Origin: Petrolisthes cinctipes
Taxonomy: Eukaryota; Arthropoda; Malacostraca; Decapoda; Porcellanidae
Assembly (NCBI GenBank): GCA_033782935.1
Contig: JAWQEG010000412.1
Coordinates: 2,208,501-2,272,500, forward strand
Length of the DNA: 64,000 nt
Direction: 5' to 3'
The notes under the pieces are model-generated. The model did not search any database. It was not told where the DNA came from and worked only from the letters and a program-made list of their open reading frames with translations. This document shows, one piece after another, positions 9,546 to 20,513 of this stretch (the stretch's first letter is position 1; each line of letters begins with the position of its first letter). Position numbers and translations under genes: made by a program.

Positions 9546-10140
9546 TTGAGTTATTAATAGGAATTATTTCTACAATTCCTCTTCTATCTAATGAACAAAT
9601 GGATATCATCTTAGCTTGTATATAGACATTTCTAGAATGTCTGAAATACAACCGAGTGTCGGCGAGTGACAAATGCAGGCAGTCGACAAGTCAGTCAGCT
9701 GAAACAAAGATGTTGCCACTGCTCGCTAATTAATATTATTTACTTCGTGCTCTACGTGATTATTTTATTAGCCGTTGGGAACGCTTGCTATGTAGCATAA
9801 ACACATTAATGTACATTTTTATTGCAAAAACAAACTTGTAAATCCATTTAGTTATCACAAATCGTGGAAAAAAGATAATTAAAAAGAGAGGAAACAGGGA
9901 ACGATAGCGATGCCCGCGGGCGCCAGGTCGGACCAGCCCAAACTCTCGTACTGCGTTTAAAAGATGTCTAAATAATTTATGCTTATACTATGTGTTTCAC
10001 TGTATTATAAGGGAAGTGTTATTACTTCAATATTTCTTAGTAAAATTATGACAATACATCGAATAAGATACATAATTAATTAAAGTTAATAATAATAATT
10101 GTGAACTCACAAATTGCACGGGTAGGCAGTAACTCGAGTC
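9546..10140. other. No gene recognised
   Basis: AT-rich. From about 10070 (TAATTAAAGTTAATAATAAT) the sequence matches, in reverse, the right edge of the window (63880-64000), so this is the left limit of a duplicated segment. Confidence 0.5.
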
Positions 10141-10430
10141 AGTCAGACAGTCACATGTGCACTCACTGAGAGAGAGAGAGTGTGCAGGGGTAGAGGGAGG
10201 ACAAGGTAAATGGATATGGGGGATAGGAGGAGGATGGGTTGGTAAGAAGGGAGGATAGGGAACTCACAGGGGGATGGTGTGAGTATACAAAGTAGGAGGA
10301 GGATAGGTTGGTAAGGAGGGATGGTTGGGGTAGGTGGAGGATGGGTTGGTAAGAAGGGAAGGTAAGGGTAGGGGGAGTATGGGTTGGTGTGGATGGACAT
10401 GGGTCGAGGATTGTATGGATGACGGGAAAG
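10140..10430 (+). repeat. GA run and purine-rich minisatellite upstream of the RTE-like LINE
   Basis: AGAGAGAGAG at 10167-10180, then about five variable units around AGGAGGATGGGTTGGTAAGA (unit about 40 bp). The same array occurs inverted at 63690-63900. Confidence 0.75.
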
Positions 10431-11600
10431 ATTGGGATGGTGAAATATGCGTGGGTGTGTGCATATGCACCAGAGGATGAAAAGAGTAGGACGGGGAGAG
10501 AGGATGAGTGTGTTTTGGGAGGAATTGAATGCGTGTCTGAGAAAGATTGATAATGGAAGGAGAGTGGTGATGATGGGAGATATGTATGGAAAAAAGGGAG
10601 GTGAGGAAGTGGAAAGTATTGTGGGTAAATGGGGTGTAGAAGGAGTAAATGAGAAGGGTGAGTATCTGGTGGATGTCTGTGCTGAGAGGGGGTTGTTCTT
10701 GGCAAACACCTACTTTCAGCACAAGATGATCCACAGGTATACATGGAAAAGAAAGGATGAGAGCAGAAGAGTTTGATTGATTATTATGTGGCAGTGGATG
10801 AAAGGTTAAGGGACCCTGCGATGTAGTCAGAAAATTGGAGGTTTGCGAGTCCTTCAAATTTTGCCACGAAACATCACCCATATTGAAGGAGCGTGTTTCG
10901 TGGCATAGTCAGGAGGAATCACAAGCCTCCAAGTTTCATACAAGATCACAGGGTCGATGCAAAAGTGGTGAGAGAAATTATCCAATGCTCCGACCATTTT
11001 GTGTTGTTGGTAAGGATGAAGGTTAGTGCTAAGTGGGAATATGGTAGGAGGGATGAAGGGGTGAGGAAAAAGAGGGAGGTGGCTAGTGGGAAATTAGATG
11101 AAGCAGAATATAGGGAGGAATATAAGAGGAGGGTGGGTGAGGTGCTGGGGGATGCAAGGATGGGGATAGGGGAGGGAGTGGGAGTGCATGATGTGTATGA
11201 AACATTCAAAACTTTAGTGTGTAAGACAGCAGCAGAAGTGGTTGGGTACAAAGGACAAAAGAGGGGAAAGAAAGGGAGTGCATGGTGATCTGAAGAAGTG
11301 AAGGATGCAGTAGAGAATAAGAAGAAGGCTTTTAGGAGAACCCTGCAGAGAAATGTGCCAGAGGAGGTGAAAGAGGGAATACAATGAGCGTAAGAGGAAA
11401 GTGAAGAGGACGGTGAGTGAGAGCAAAAGGAGAGTGGATGAGGAATTTGGTAGGAAACTGAGTGAGAAGTTTAGAGAAAACAAGAAATTATTCTGGAAGG
11501 AGGTGAAAAAAGAAAGAGGAGAAGGAAATTCTGGTAGCGTGAGAATGAAGAGAGAGGATGGAGTTACTGTGAGTAGAAGTGAGGAAGTGAAAAATTGGGG
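10431..11600 (+). pseudogene. RTE-like LINE, 5' endonuclease part, truncated and broken
   Basis: Endonuclease-coding sequence: VVMMGDMYGKKGGEEVES (the catalytic GD-x-N region, here GDMY), then GEYLVDVCAERGLFLANTY and HRYTWKRKDESRR. After a MITE insertion (10810-10955) it resumes with the linker region KWEYGRRDEGVRKKREVA and RRVDEEFGRKLSEKFRENKK. Homology to the copy at 61000-63990 (minus) stops at about 11590 (SRSEEVK), where unrelated sequence begins, so the RT domain is missing. Several frameshifts are present, for instance around 10440-10520. The RTE-type assignment rests on the domain order and on the C-terminal LRWFGHVERM motif seen in the other copy. Confidence 0.75.
10810..10955 (+). 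mobile_element. Palindromic MITE, family M1, copy 1
   Basis: Ends GGGACCCTGCGATGTAG and GATCACAGGGTC are inverted. The centre folds through GCCACGAAACA and TGTTTCGTGGC. No coding capacity. It lies inside the LINE endonuclease region at the site also occupied in the copy at 63146-63290. Confidence 0.8.
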
Positions 11601-12054
11601 TGCTGAATGCTACTATAGTTCCTGCTGTTGGAGACTGTATGGAGCCCCAGTTAGTTTGCCGCCAAGCCATGAACATGGTTTCAAAGATAGTATGTTTCAA
11701 CTATGATCAGAAACCGAAGCGATGGCCCTCGATGTGGGAAGAGTTTGAGTTAGCGAACAGGGCATACAAGTGAATTCGCACATGACGATTAGAAAAGTTT
11801 TTATGGGTGATAAGGCCATTCCTATTACCTGATTTTATGTAGATATCAGTGAGTACTGCAGATAAAATTAACACTGATATTTAGTACTGTGGTAATGATG
11901 ATTGGTTTTATTAACCAGGTTATCACATCAAAAATATTACCTGGTCTGCTACCATTGTTAATTACTCAATCGGAACCCATCAGTTACTCGTATTATATTC
12001 AGATTACAGCTGCATTCAACCGTCTCCGTGTTTCTCTTTGCCTTATATATCCTT
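11601..12054. other. No feature recognised
   Basis: Mixed AT-rich sequence after the LINE truncation point. No long frame or repeat structure seen. Confidence 0.5.
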
Positions 12055-12240
12055 TGGTCTCTCTCCTTCACTCCCCGTAAGAGGTATTGTCTGCAGGGTT
12101 GCGGACAATATGATAAGGGACCCTTCGGTCCCCAGCCATCCTCTTTTTTTCTGTCCCTCCATTCCACCAAGCTATTCCTTTCGTGCTTGCTGATGCACCT
12201 CTTTGTTACCTTCCCACCTATAGAGTCTTACAGACTTAGC
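12055..12240 (+). mobile_element. Short interspersed repeat (SINE-like), copy 1
   Basis: Shares with 27770-27948 the order CCCCGTA ... GCAGGGTTGCGGACAAT ... GGACCCTTCGGTCCCCAGCC, TGTCCCTCCATTCC, then a pyrimidine-rich tail. Similar repeats are, from memory, common in decapod genomes. No Pol III boxes were verified. Confidence 0.55.
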
Positions 12241-12564
12241 TCGAATTTTTTTCTCTTCAATCAATCTTTCCTTCACTTGTAACTGCAACCAGTAATAAAC
12301 ATAGTATGGAATTATCTTGTGTTAAACTAACTAACCACTGCGACAGACTACTTTTATCAGGACAACGATCGTTTTATATTAAAATTCTTATCCTTCTCTT
12401 GCTTTCTGTCCTAATTATATCTTACTGCAATATGTAAGATAATGTTTTTGTTAGACAATAGCTCAGATATTATAAACCTCGCATGCACGGCGTCTCATAC
12501 TGTGCAGTGTTACCAGATTTCCACCTTATATAGGCTATCTCTGACACTCCGCAAACTTATTCGG

Positions 12565-12665
12565 CAGGATGTACTTGCATATAGGTGACAGTATAATGAT
12601 TACTATCTGGAATGAGTGGCACTATTATATAGGTGACTGTATAATAATTACTAACCTGAAGTGAT
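12565..12665 (+). repeat. Tandem repeat, same 55-60-bp unit as at 6.8-7.0 kb
   Basis: Two units with ATATAGGTGACTGTATAATA and ATTACTAACCTGAAGTGATG. Confidence 0.6.
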
Positions 12666-12849
12666 GGTATTTATTGATGAATCGTGAGCATTGTGGAGGC
12701 AGCAAATGACCCTCATCACCTACTGCAACTAAACCATCAGTGAATGTCAGGAACTTGGCCCTTATCTCCTGTACATCGTTAGAAGGCAATGTCTTGATTG
12801 ATGGGCAGCAAGAGCAGGAGTTGGAGGAGGTAGACATTCTGGATGGCTT

Positions 12850-13560
12850 GATTTTGCCCTGGTAGAAACAAAATATTACAGTCCTTAGTTAGTGTTAGTG
12901 TAAGATAGGAATTTAAAGGAAGATTCTCTTGTTGATATATTGGATGTCTACTGATTCCACATTACCTATACTCGAAAACATACGCCATTCATGGTACATA
13001 CTAATAGGGGATCTGTTTCATGGTATAGGTTGGATGAATCAGACACCTTCCAATTCACCAACATGAGAATCTTCCCTTTAAGGACCCTGTGATCGTGTAC
13101 GAGACTTGATGGTTTCTGATTCCTCCCGCCTATGCCACCAAACAAGTTCCTTCAATACGGGTGGTGTTTCGTGGCAATGTCTGAAGGACTACATCACGGT
13201 TTCACTTAAGAAAGCTATAGAATCCTTAATAAGTGTAAGTTTCAGTAATCATATTTGAAGCGATATAAGGAGCTGAAAAAAGTCTTATATTCACTATCCT
13301 TTTCATTTGTCTTGGTAGAAACAAGTAAATAGAATCCTTGGTTAGTGTAGTTTCAGAAAGCAGTATAATCCTTAAGTAGTGTTGGTTGGCTTCAGAAAGC
13401 ATATTTTAAATTATATAATGAGCCGAAAAACCTCTTACATTCACTATGCCTTTCTTTTCTCGTGGTAGAAACAAATAAATAGAATCCATAGTTAGTGTTG
13501 GTTTCAGAAAGCTATTTCTGATGGATATAAGTAACTGAAAAACCATTACTGTCCTTCAGC
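12850..13560 (+). repeat. Imperfect tandem repeat, unit about 110-125 bp, interrupted by MITE M1
   Basis: Units share TGGTAGAAACAAATAAATAG, AATCCTTAGTTAGTGTTGG, TTTCAGAAAGC and GAGCTGAAAAACC. One diverged start lies at 12860, the main block at 13212-13560. Confidence 0.7.
13080..13209 (+). mobile_element. MITE family M1, copy 2 (shortened)
   Basis: Starts AGGACCCTGTGAT, has TTCCTTCAATACGGGTGGTG and TTTCGTGGCAATGTCTGAAG, ends ACTACATCACGG. It lacks the stretch between GAAGGACT and the terminal repeat. Confidence 0.7.
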
Positions 13561-13611
13561 ATTATTAATTGCCCCATTCTGATTTTCTCTCAAAACGGCA
13601 AACAGAAAATT

Positions 13612-13790
13612 TGTGGATATAAGTTTCATTACACATATGGATAACAAATTGCTGACTAATGATTTCACGTATCTTAACCAATTTATTGGAAAGTTTCTCA
13701 GCTAAAGAACAGAGGGAAGCTGTCAAATGTTTACATGAGTCACCCCAATGTGGATGATTATTATTGTCTACAACTGTACATGTACAGTCA
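13612..13790 (-). mobile_element. Mariner-type MITE, family M2, copy 1 (minus, partial)
   Basis: Reading the minus strand: TACAGTTGTAGACAATAATA, CATCCACATTGGGGTGACTC, then TTTAGCTGAGAAACTTTCC and the far-end string CGTGAAATCATTAGTCAGCA. It corresponds to 19739-19977 with an internal deletion. Confidence 0.7.
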
Positions 13791-14475
13791 CAGTCAACAA
13801 ACCTGTAACACCTTCCAATGAAACGGCCTAAAAAAAATGGTGCTGATGGTCTCTGTAATATTGGTTATTAAGGTTCGAGTATCGAGATTGTTTGTTCTGG
13901 CTGTCATTTTACGTCATCTTTTCTTTAATTTTATTACTGTTTTTATTGTCTTTTAAATTTACACAGACCCTCCGTGTGACCGACCCTCACCTGATAACAC
14001 TGTCCCCCACCCCTTTTTTTTTTTAGTGTATTTTACCATCTTAGTGTATTTTACCATCTTTTTTTAACTTTATTCCCCCTCTTAGTAAAATTCATAGGTT
14101 TTATTATTAATCCTCTTCTTTATATAACTGACCCCTGACGTAAGTTAAGGGTTTGTTTGTTTACCTTTTATTTCTTCCTACCGCCGAGCAGACGGTCTCG
14201 GTACAGGGGTAAGTTTGTATTGTCTATTCATATAGGTGCTTTATAAACATGTACAGACACACCCCACACAAAACAACATACACATGTACACTAACAATAT
14301 TCCACACATATTGCTCACTAGTTTTAATACTCTACAACACTGACAATAAAAACACTGGCTGCAAACATACCAACACACCAGACTCACTAACACCAGAAAT
14401 ATACACCCACACCTCCATATACACCCACACCTGTTCGGGAACCTGGGCACCCCTAAGGGCCCTCAAGGGTTAAAG
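13791..14475. other. No gene recognised
   Basis: AT-rich with T runs and CA-rich stretches (14250-14440). It leads directly into the LINE below and may include its 5' untranslated region. Confidence 0.45.
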
Positions 14476-17400
14476 GTGGCTTGCCTCAGCAATCTCCGGG
14501 GTGCCCTGTTGCTCCTTATGTTGTGTGGCGACACGGGGGCTCTGATCAACCCTGGCCCCCGCGCCCCAAAGTACCCATGTCAACTATGCCGACGGGCGGT
14601 CAAATGGGGCCAGCGGGCCATCTTCATTTCCACCACCACCCACAACACACCTCCATCATTAGATAGATAGGATCACCCGACGTCTAGGTAGACGCAACAG
14701 ACACAATTCCTCCCCTATACAAAACCGATAGCAAGACATGACTTCCCCTAACTCCGCATCATCCACTCCTCCTCTCCCAAACCATTCTACACCCAACCAG
14801 ACTCTCCATAGTACGTGCACGCTCATTCTCCATAACGCCAATCACCATCCCCAATAGATTATCCATCCTCACACCCCATTCTACCACCAACACCACACTC
14901 GACTCCATCACTCCTAAAAAACTGTCTTCCCTCCGTACCCTAATCATCAATTTCCGCAGCATCATAAACAAAAGAGCCTCTTTTCACGAAACCCTCCAGA
15001 CCTATGACCCCGACATTATTATAGGGACAAAGACCTGGCTCACACCTGACATCCAGGACAGTGAAATCTTCCCGACGGACAGTCCCTATAATATGACCCT
15101 ACACAGGAAGGACAGAATAGACGATAAACATGGCGGAGTCCTAATTGCGACAAAGCCAGGACTAGTTGCAATCCCAGCCACCGAACTGAACACGGACTCC
15201 GAAACCATATGGACTAAATTACAGATACAGGGCTGCAGGACACTCTTTATAGGATCCTTTTATCGTCCCCCAAATTCAAACATAGAATACCTGCAGACTC
15301 TTGATGAATGTTTATCTAAAATTGATCCCTTCAAAAATGTATGGTTGGGTGGTGACTTTAACCTTCCCGACATAAACTGGACAGCACAGGCGACACTGGA
15401 CAATTCCACCCATGAAGGCGACTTATTATTTTAGACTGATAGGAAACTTTACATGAAAATCATATCGACATCATTAACACCCACTCACAAGCCAGTGTAG
15501 AAAGACATAACCCTAACATAAGACACGGGGCCACATCCAACATATTAGACTTATTTTTCACTAACAACATTTCCTTAATTACACGGACACGAGTACTACC
15601 TGGTCTTAGTGACCATGAGATGGTACTCATTGACGCAAACATCAAGCTAACAACACAAAAACAATTACCCAGGACAATTTACATGTACAGTCGGTGGCAA
15701 AAGTCCTGTCGCCTCACTTGCTTTACCGAGGCACGCGATGTTCATAGACTTCTGCCGCCGACTGTACAACAGAGCTGACATGGGTGACATTACCCAAGAC
15801 TTAGTTGAATTTCGTGACTCGTTCCTTGACTCAGACTCAATGGCCAGTTCTGTGGAAACAAACTAGACCAGACTTCGTGACTTTATACGTGACACAATGG
15901 ACAAGCACATACCCACGAAAAATATCACACATAACTGGTTATTACCATGGTACAAGAAAAATTCAAAAGACTACACAGAAACAAGGTAAAGGCATACAAC
16001 AGAGCAAAACGATACAACGATACAGAACACTGGTTAGAATACAAAAATATACAGAAAACACTACAGGAAGAAACTAAACAAGTAGAAACTAAATACACAT
16101 CCACTTTCCTCGCACACAACACACAAAACCACAAAAAATTCTTCGGCTTTTTTAAAGCACGCAAACAAGACTCGACCGGTATTACAACATTACTACACAA
16201 CAATTCCTTGGTTACACACCCATAAGACAAAGCCAACGCCCTTAACACACAATTCCAGTCCGTTTTTACCCATGAACATTAACACTTAACCAGACATGCC
16301 AACACCATCACACCCACCTATCCCTCCCATTCATATAAACACCCAAGGAATCGAGAAACTTTTATGGAGGTAGACATACACAAAGCGACTGGACCAGACA
16401 ATATACCCTGCAGGATATTGAGGACTAACGTTAGCGTTCTTGCCCCTGTCCTGCAGGTTATATTCTCACAGACTTTACAGACCGGTGAACTCCCTCAAGA
16501 CTGGCTTTTGGCAAATGTGACCCCAATTTTTAAATCCGGAGACAGAACCCTTCCCATTAATTATAGATCAATTTCACTTACCTCAGTCCCCTGCAAAATT
16601 TTAGAACACATAATTCATAGACATATAAAGGACCATTTTGATAGGCAAGATATACTGACTGACAATCAACACTATTTTCGGCCTAAACGCTCGTGTGAGA
16701 CGCAGCTACTGGTAAGTACTCATGGCATCTTGCAGTCCCTCAATGACACAAAAATTAAACAAGTTGACGCCCTAGTATTAGACTTTGCCAAAGCCTTCGA
16801 CTAAGTCCCTCACCAAAGACTACTACACAAGTTCCTTCTCTTCTTTTCATACATTAAGGACCTTCCACTCTCACTTTCCTCTACCACTAGACTTTTTGCA
16901 GACGATAGCTTAGTTTACAGACCAATCAAACATATCCGAGCCCATAATCCCATTCCACATACATACCAGCTACACAACACCAACCTCAACACAGTCACTT
17001 CCCACAAATATTTGGGCGTCCACATCTCAACGGACATGAGATGGAACACACACATAGGTGGCATCAGGACCAAAGCTAGTTGGGTCCTGGGTTCTTGTGC
17101 AGGAACCTCAGCAGGTGTAACACAGACATCAAAATTATTGCTTATAATACATTCGTTCGGCCACACTCAGAGTACTGCGACACCGTCTGGGACCCACACA
17201 CTAACAATAATATCACTAAATTAGAGTCCATAGAAAATAAAACTGCAAGATGGGCCAGACGTGATTATAGACACTCTACATCAGTCACTTTGCTTAAACA
17301 AGACAAAACTAGGCCCATTGACAGCACGAACACAGATACACAGACAACAGATGATATTTAAAATAAAAAACAAGTTAGTTGATATAGACAAAGACACATA

Positions 17401-17839
17401 TCTACACCTTACAAGTATACGATCCACTAGAGGCAGCCACAACTTAAAATACCATACATACCAGACAAGCACTGTTATATTTAGGCACTCATTCTTTCCC
17501 CGCAGCATCCAAGAGTGGAATCATCTCCCATCTCGCCTAGTTAATAGCCCCACTCTTGACACGTTTAGAAATAGAATCACCAATCATTACCTTCCCAATC
17601 CTAATCCTCAACCCGCAGTCCCTGACCTAATCCACCCTTATCCTAACCCCCTTCCTAATCCTCCCCTCAGGATCTTTAAATCCCCCGCACAACCCCCGCA
17701 TATTATGCTGCCCATGAGCTGCCCTCTGAACTTGAAGGTTCACTCTCACTGTTCACTTTTGTGTTCCCGATGCAGGACTATCGACCATTACTGTACAGCC
17801 AGTGGCAAAGGTCCTGTCGCCACATCTGCCAAATCATGA
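14476..17839 (+). pseudogene. CR1/Jockey-group LINE, decayed endonuclease-RT ORF
   Basis: The N-terminal segment PRAPKYPCQLCRRAVKWGQR resembles the PHD-like cysteine region preceding the endonuclease in some LINEs. Endonuclease (about 14940-15434): LIINFRSIINKR (Asn), DPDIIIGTKTWL (Glu now Lys), GSFYRPPNS, WLGGDFNLPDINW. RT (about 16360-17370): KATGPDNIPCRIL, LANVTPIFKSGDR, INYRSISLTSVPCKILE, QHYFRPKRSCETQL, LDFAKAFD followed by a stop, then an abrupt jump to LFADDSLVY, so the block between RT motifs A and C is deleted near 16850. The C-terminal part continues through YLGVHISTDMRWNTHI to about 17630. Multiple stops and frameshifts; inactive. Exact clade uncertain. Confidence 0.8.
15686..15766 (+). 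mobile_element. Mini inverted-repeat element (81 bp) inside the LINE
   Basis: Ends TACAGTCGGTGGCAAAAGTC and GACTTCTGCCGCCGACTGTA are inverted and start and end with TA, as in Tc1/mariner-derived MITEs. A related single end is at 17793-17830 (TACAGCCAGTGGCAAAGGTC). Confidence 0.75.
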
Positions 17840-18284
17840 TAAAGCACTGCTGACCACAAGAATTCTTACACAGTCTATAATTTATGGAAAGAGAAGTAAT
17901 TCATTATTCTAGATGTACTGCAATGAATGGTCTACCAAGTGACTCGATGATTACCAAAACAACAAACTTAATAATAATGTTGTTTTGCAGTTACGAAGTC
18001 TTACATTACAAAACAAGAAACCAAATAATACTGTTGTTTTGAAGTCACGTAGTATTACATTACAAAACAACAAAGCTAATAATAATATTGTATTGCAGTT
18101 ACGTAGTCTTATATTTCATATATGATGCAAACCTAAAAAAACTAAAAAAACAACAACGTGTGTACGAATTCTTGTAGCCAATAGTATAATATAGAAATTA
18201 TATGCTTCATGGGATCGTAAGCGAAGTAATCATAAAATGTATCGATTTTTCCCTGGATATTGTAATTCTGTGTTGGTGGTGAAT
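17840..18284. other. No gene; short direct repeats
   Basis: Three diverged units with TAATAATGTTGTTTTG, CAGTTACGTAGTCTTA and CATTACAAAACAACAAA at 17965-18120. Confidence 0.6.
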
Positions 18285-19388
18285 GTACAGTTGCGGAAGG
18301 GAGTTTCTTTATCACCCTGGGCTCCTCTATACCCTACCCCACAAGGAGGTGACGGAGGTGTAGAGAGTTGAACATATAACGACGGAGATGATCGGTCGAT
18401 AAGTTGCTAGGAAAGTTTAGTGATATTAACCTTATTATATCTAAACAAGAGAGCATTGTGGTATATTTTAAATTATTTTCTTTCAAATTATATTATAGAC
18501 ATAAACGTTACTTTACTTACCTAACCAAGAACTACGGTATAATTCGATAAAAGAGACAACATGGGGGAAATAAAAAAAAATACATGGAATGGTAACGGAG
18601 GAAGTGGAACAAAACAGAATACAGTCACATACAAATAAAAATAGAACTATAAGTTACACAGTACTGTATGTTATATGGATGTGCCATTGACCTGAAGAAG
18701 CAATAGCGAAACGTCGTCAATAAAGGCTCCTCGTCATAGAGTGTTGTTCTTACCATTTTGTCAAGCAAATGCTTATTTTAACTCAACGTTCTTCATCTCA
18801 CTAGGCTCTATCAAAATAAATGTTAACAGTTCGTACTGAAAATAAATAAGAAAACAGATGACAAAATTAACAACAAACGATAACACTATTTCACTATCTG
18901 TAAATGTAAATCGTTATAAATTTGTCTATAATTATATAAAAAGCATATAACCTATCCCTATTACTAAGGTAGAAATGAATATTTGAAGCCTTAAAACGAA
19001 TCACAGCACGAGCCGTGAGCCCGTGAAGCAATGCCAGGCAGATCCCCTCCCATCACCATCAGTTGGCTGATGTATGACAACCACAACTGAGAATAAAATA
19101 CGAGTTATTCCAGTATGCGTTATAATTCAGTTCCTCATTAACAATGTATGCTACTGTTCTTCATATACTGTATATATGGCAAATAAACATAATATATTTA
19201 GTTCACCACAATGCTCTCTTGTTTAGATATAATAAGGTTATATTATCACTAAACTTTCCTAGTAACTTATCGACCAATCATCTCCGTCGTTATATGTTCA
19301 ACTCTCTACACCTCCGTCACCTCCTTGTGGGGTAGGGTATACTGTAGAGGAGCCCAGGGTGATAAAGAAACTCCCTTCCGCAACTGTA
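18285..19388. mobile_element. Non-autonomous element with long terminal inverted repeats
   Basis: Arms 18285-18462 and 19203-19388 are reverse complements over about 180 bp, starting TACAGTTGCGGAAGGGAGTT. Ends begin and finish with TA, suggesting a Tc1/mariner-type TA target. The 740-bp interior has no transposase frame. It includes a hairpin motif at 18685-18725 described in the findings. Confidence 0.8.
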
Positions 19389-19501
19389 CGTGCGTGTGAT
19401 TCTATATGGTGACTGAGACGACACGACTTTGTCCCAAACTGTATGGGGCATATTTTCTGTACATATCTAGCAAGCATTTTAAATATATACACTCTAGGAT
19501 T

Positions 19502-19652
19502 CAGGACCTTGTGATTGTGTATGAGAATTGGAGGATTCTGATTCCTCCTGACTATACGATGAAACAAGCTCCTTCCATACAGGTGGTGTTTGGTGGCAAT
19601 ATTTGAAGGTCTCATTTACCTCCAATTTACTGACTACATCACAGGGTCTCTT
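19502..19652 (+). mobile_element. MITE family M1, copy 3
   Basis: From AGGACCTTGTGATTGTGTAT to CTGACTACATCACAGGGTC, with GATTCCTCCTGACTATACGA and CATACAGGTGGTGTTTGG in between. Confidence 0.75.
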
Positions 19653-19738
19653 AAAGTCATGTTCACTGCCACCAGAGGTCAGTGTAATGACTTAGTCTGT
19701 GGTGTAATATATATAGCCTTTCATTGGCCATTCATACA

Positions 19739-19977
19739 TACAGTCGTGGTCAATAATATTCATCCACATTGAGGTGACTCATGTAAAAAGTTTAATAGTT
19801 TCCCACTGTTCGTTAGCTGAGAAGCTTTCCAATAAATAGGTTGAGCAGCATATTCTAATTTACTTCAATCAGATACTCACTATTCAAACAATAACATCAT
19901 ATGAGAACGTGAAAACATTAGACAGCAATTCTTTTGAGTTACTCATATATGGGTGACTATTATTGACTACGACTGTA
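19739..19977 (+). mobile_element. Mariner-type MITE, family M2, copy 2 (complete)
   Basis: 239 bp. Inverted ends TACAGTCGTGGTCAATAATA and TATTATTGACTACGACTGTA, adjoining CATCCACATTGAGGTGACTC and ATATATGGGTGAC. It is the reference for the split copy at 20217-23950. Confidence 0.8.
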
Positions 19978-20216
19978 TATTTGTGGCTTTGGAGCAATAT
20001 TTCTTTTAAAGTTTCCACAGAAGTCATGTTATTTGTTAACTAGAGATGCTCTTGTTGGTAAACTGAAAGGATATTGATTCCTCCTAACTGAAAACTGACA
20101 CCCGCAGTGGTACCAATAAGAGAATCTCTCCTTAAGAGTAAATAAAACCTAAATAAGCCAACCTTGTGATTACACTGACATCTGGTGGTAATGGACACCA
20201 CTTTTGTCCTAGAGTG

Positions 20217-20305
20217 TACAGTCGTGGTCGATAAAAATCATGTACTGTAAACGTTTGACAGCTTCCCTCTGTTCGTTTCATGGTAAAATTTCCAATTAAT
20301 AGTTT
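20217..20305 (+). mobile_element. MITE M2, copy 3, left half
   Basis: TACAGTCGTGGTCGATAAAA through TTTCCAATTAATAG. Colinear with 19739-19842 apart from a deletion; continues at 23815 after the LINE insertion. Confidence 0.75.
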
Positions 20306-20310
20306 AGGTA

Positions 20311-20513
20311 CAGCCATGGCTGATAGTGCTGGACCAGGGTCCAAGGAGTGTTGGAGAGCAACTTAACAGAGTTCGAAAGGAGTGAGTCTTCTAAACCTCT
20401 CTCAACGTTGAGAATGATCTGGAAAATTCACTTGTTCGAACTCTGTTCAGTTGCTCTCCAACACTCCTTGGACCCTGGTCCAGCACTATCTGCCATGGCT
20501 GTACCACCTTCTA
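20311..20513. repeat. Inverted repeat, 75-bp arms, 55-bp loop
   Basis: Left arm from GGTACAGCCATGGCTGATAG to AACAGAGTTCGAA; right arm TTCGAACTCTGTTCAGTTGC to GCCATGGCTGTACC. Near-perfect. It is at the 5' edge of the LINE that split MITE M2. Confidence 0.9.

Noticed and set aside
10143..10881. Open frames of 188-205 codons on the minus strand
   Set aside because: Antisense of the purine-rich minisatellite and LINE endonuclease; composition (Pro, Ser, His) reflects the repeat.
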